Below are positions 32,299 through 34,489 of a stretch of 34,489 bases of DNA, one piece after another. The stretch is from the NCBI GenBank assembly GCA_013285915.1, contig JABDGS010000036.1, forward strand, positions 1 through 34,489, in the 5' to 3' direction. A model generated the notes under the pieces. The model was not told where the DNA came from. It saw nothing but the letters and a program-made list of their open reading frames with translations, and made no database searches. A program made the position numbers and the translations under genes. This stretch comes from Bacteroidota bacterium (GTDB taxonomy: Bacteria; Bacteroidota; Bacteroidia; Chitinophagales; Chitinophagaceae). Position 1 is the first letter of the stretch. Each line of letters opens with the position of its first letter.

Positions 32299-34489
32299 CT
32301 ATTCTGCGGTTACCATTTCCTTAACTACAGAAAGTTTGCCTTTTTTAACCCTTTGCACCACGCTCATAATAAAACCGGTGACCATAATAATTACCGATAC
32401 CCATACAAAATTTATAAAAGGAAACTGGTACACCTTAAGTGTTATTATTGGCGTCATGGCCCTGTTTTCTTTCACGCCAATTTCAAGCGTGCGTTTTTTT
32501 TCATCTGCAATTTTATTAAACTGTACTACAAGCCCTTGCGACAACACAGTATCAGGCAGGTTTCTGAAAGCTTTATCTTTTATAGCAATACCTGGCCTTA
32601 AAACATAACGGCTGCCTTCTTTTGATATAACAGTCATGTCAAGCACCATGCTCATCTCGCCCGGCTCAAAAGCACGCTTGTCATCAGGCGGGTTAACCAG
32701 CGTTTTATTCAATACTATCATTCCGTTTGAATAAAAAATGGTATCGCCTTCTTTTAAAGCTACCGGCCTGAAGGTGCTTGTGTCCTGCTCACCACCACTG
32801 CCACGAAATGAAGTAACATAAACAAACAGGTCTTTATTCCAGTAATGCTTTTTGTCAGGATTAAATGCAAACCCTTCTTGTCCTTTGGTTGCCCTTAGCA
32901 CATCAGGGTATATATAAAACTCTTTGTTGGTCTCTTTTTCATCAAACTTCAGCTCAAAGTATTTCATCTTGTCCACCGCGTTGGCAGTATCACGCAGGTA
33001 AGTAACATCGTACTTGCCCATATCTGTTTTTACCCCCTGGAACAAAGTAAGGTTTTCAACAGGGTCCTGGTCTTTTGTTTTCTCAAACAGTGCAATACCG
33101 GTAGTGTTCCAGCTAAGCACTTCTTTTTTGCTTGATGATATAAGTATGCCCACCAGCAGCAACGCAAAACCAATATGCGCTACGGATGCGCCGCCTGCTT
33201 TTATTTTGCCTTTTAATCCTAACCATATATAGCTTGCGTTTGCCACAACCCCATAAATAGCACCAAATAATGCTATATGTATAGCTACCATAAAGCCGCC
33301 GCCTTTTTTATCATAATTCATGTAGCCTGATAAACTTATGGCAAGGCTTATAAAAAGGGCAATTAATGTTGGCAACCAAATTTTGCGGCCGAAAAAAGCT
33401 TTCGGCGTATCCTTATACCTGAAATATTGCGTAACAGCAGTAAGTATGCCGAGTATAATGGCGATAAACACCTGTATTTGGTTATATGAAAAAGCCTGGT
33501 CTTCAGCGGGGGCAATATTTTGCGGAAACCATTTTTGAAGGAGTTTTACTGAATTTTTCCATGTGTTTAACACCGGCACAGATGTTTGCGCGATGATAAT
33601 AAATGCAGCTAAAAACAATACCAACGAGCCGATAAACATCCAAAACTCGCGGCTGTATGTTTGTTCTTCTTTCTTTATTTTTGGTATTGATTTTTTGTTT
33701 AACTCAACTACAAAAAATACAAAGGCAGTTATAAAAGAAATAATAGTGAAGATACTTGCAACATAAACAGCCAACAGGTTAGTTACAGCAAAAATGGTAA
33801 CATACAACCATCTTGTGTTGATGTTTTTAGCGGATAGGACAGGAACAAACCACACAAACACGCTTACCATCATATACAATTGCTGCGTCATGTCCGACCC
33901 TACAAAAGCATGCACAGAAGTGTCGCCTAAAATGCCGCTGCGGGTAAGAAAGGTTGAGTATAATATAAGGATAAACGAAAAGAAGTATAAAATGTATGCG
34001 CTTTTTAATGAGTACCCGCTGTTTCTGTATACCATGTTGGTATGCAAACCCGCAACCATCACAAGCCATGGTACAAGCGAGGCATTTTCAACAGGGTCCC
34101 AGCCCCAGTAGCCGCCAAACGAAAGGCTTTCGTAAGCCCAGGCGGCGCCCATCATAACACCGGTACCTAACACAGCGCCTGAAAAACCGGCCCACGGCAA
34201 TACAGGCCGGGTCCAGCTATGGTCGTTATTAACCATGCCCGCAAAAGCAAAAGCAAAAGGCACAATGGTTGATGCAAAACCCAAAAACAGTATGGGCGGA
34301 TGTATAACCATCCAGTAATTCTGCAGTAAAGCATTAAGGCCAGATCCATCCCGCAAAAATGTAAGATAGTCCTGCCGCAGGGTGCCATCCGGGTTAAAAA
34401 ACACCGGCGCCTGGCTTGGGCTGAATATCCCCTCATTCCTTAATAGTAAAAAGGGGTTGCTGCCTATTTTAACATCAAAAATGTAAATG
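32299..34489 (-). CDS. ccmF: Cytochrome c biogenesis protein CcmF, 5' end outside the window
   Basis: Heme lyase component of the system I cytochrome c maturation pathway, an integral membrane protein that attaches heme to apocytochrome c. The frame stays open to the right edge, where VKIGSNPFLLLRNEGIFSPS precedes the core, so the first part of the gene is missing; 729 codons are inside. Family marks are NYWMVIHPPILFLGFAS, the tryptophan-rich heme motif GGYWGWDPVENASLVPWL, and LYSTFLTRSGILGDTSVHAF with a conserved Ser/His. At least ten hydrophobic segments are visible, followed by a large periplasmic C-terminal domain and a last helix (FVWVSVIIMVTGFIMSVV). A hairpin terminator follows 80 bases downstream. 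Confidence 0.93.
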   Translation of the reverse strand, partial: IYIFDVKIGSNPFLLLRNEGIFSPSQAPVFFNPDGTLRQDYLTFLRDGSGLNALLQNYWMVIHPPILFLGFASTIVPFAFAFAGMVNNDHSWTRPVLPWAGFSGAVLGTGVMMGAAWAYESLSFGGYWGWDPVENASLVPWLVMVAGLHTNMVYRNSGYSLKSAYILYFFSFILILYSTFLTRSGILGDTSVHAFVGSDMTQQLYMMVSVFVWFVPVLSAKNINTRWLYVTIFAVTNLLAVYVASIFTIISFITAFVFFVVELNKKSIPKIKKEEQTYSREFWMFIGSLVLFLAAFIIIAQTSVPVLNTWKNSVKLLQKWFPQNIAPAEDQAFSYNQIQVFIAIILGILTAVTQYFRYKDTPKAFFGRKIWLPTLIALFISLAISLSGYMNYDKKGGGFMVAIHIALFGAIYGVVANASYIWLGLKGKIKAGGASVAHIGFALLLVGILISSSKKEVLSWNTTGIALFEKTKDQDPVENLTLFQGVKTDMGKYDVTYLRDTANAVDKMKYFELKFDEKETNKEFYIYPDVLRATKGQEGFAFNPDKKHYWNKDLFVYVTSFRGSGGEQDTSTFRPVALKEGDTIFYSNGMIVLNKTLVNPPDDKRAFEPGEMSMVLDMTVISKEGSRYVLRPGIAIKDKAFRNLPDTVLSQGLVVQFNKIADEKKRTLEIGVKENRAMTPIITLKVYQFPFINFVWVSVIIMVTGFIMSVVQRVKKGKLSVVKEMVTAE

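Overview
The window looks like chromosomal DNA of a Bacteroidota bacterium, most likely from the Chitinophagaceae or Sphingobacteriales side. The evidence is a giant protein with a type IX secretion (T9SS) C-terminal sorting domain, a two-component-propeller histidine kinase, the bacillithiol enzyme BshB1, a DUF4294 protein, CcmF, near-absence of Shine-Dalgarno sequences, and Bacteroidota-style TTG / TAnnTTTG promoter candidates. I see no phage, CRISPR array or intact insertion sequence. A short transposase remnant lies at the left edge, and the right edge cuts ccmF.

Left part (1-14.5 kb): about 1 kb of AT-rich non-coding DNA, then a sensor kinase (1014-4025) and its LuxR-type response regulator (4074-4739). 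Next come a 3005-residue secreted repeat protein (5171-14188) and a 76-residue small protein (14251-14481) resembling the PID-CTERM class. A 19-bp motif containing a possible -33 box occurs upstream of both the regulator and the giant gene, which suggests that the two-component pair controls the surface protein. The giant protein has 11 putative Ig (He_PIG-like) modules. In five of them a complete six-blade NHL propeller appears to be inserted inside the Ig fold.

Middle (14.5-26.7 kb): a structured GC-richer block of unknown nature, a tRNA-Gln with its own terminator, then a small carbohydrate cluster (GH16 glucanase, GH125 alpha-mannosidase, SGNH hydrolase) with intergenic repeats. An overlapping AAA+/TPR and TPR/membrane gene pair lies on the minus strand. 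A secreted PQQ-type propeller protein, an array of short hairpins, a secreted esterase with an AMPK-type glycogen-binding-like N-terminus, and a PLP enzyme of the Cys/Met metabolism family follow.

Right part (26.9-34.5 kb), all on the minus strand: ccmF (partial), a DUF4294 protein, bshB1, a fatty acid desaturase, aguB, a four-helix-bundle (S23/IVS) gene and aguA. AguA and AguB together convert agmatine to putrescine. Between them sits a 635-bp segment (27915-28549) bounded by 35-nt near-perfect inverted repeats. It carries the S23 gene, and one arm lies inside the aguA reading frame. This resembles the layout of 23S rRNA intervening sequences but sits in an mRNA, and it is the observation most worth following up.
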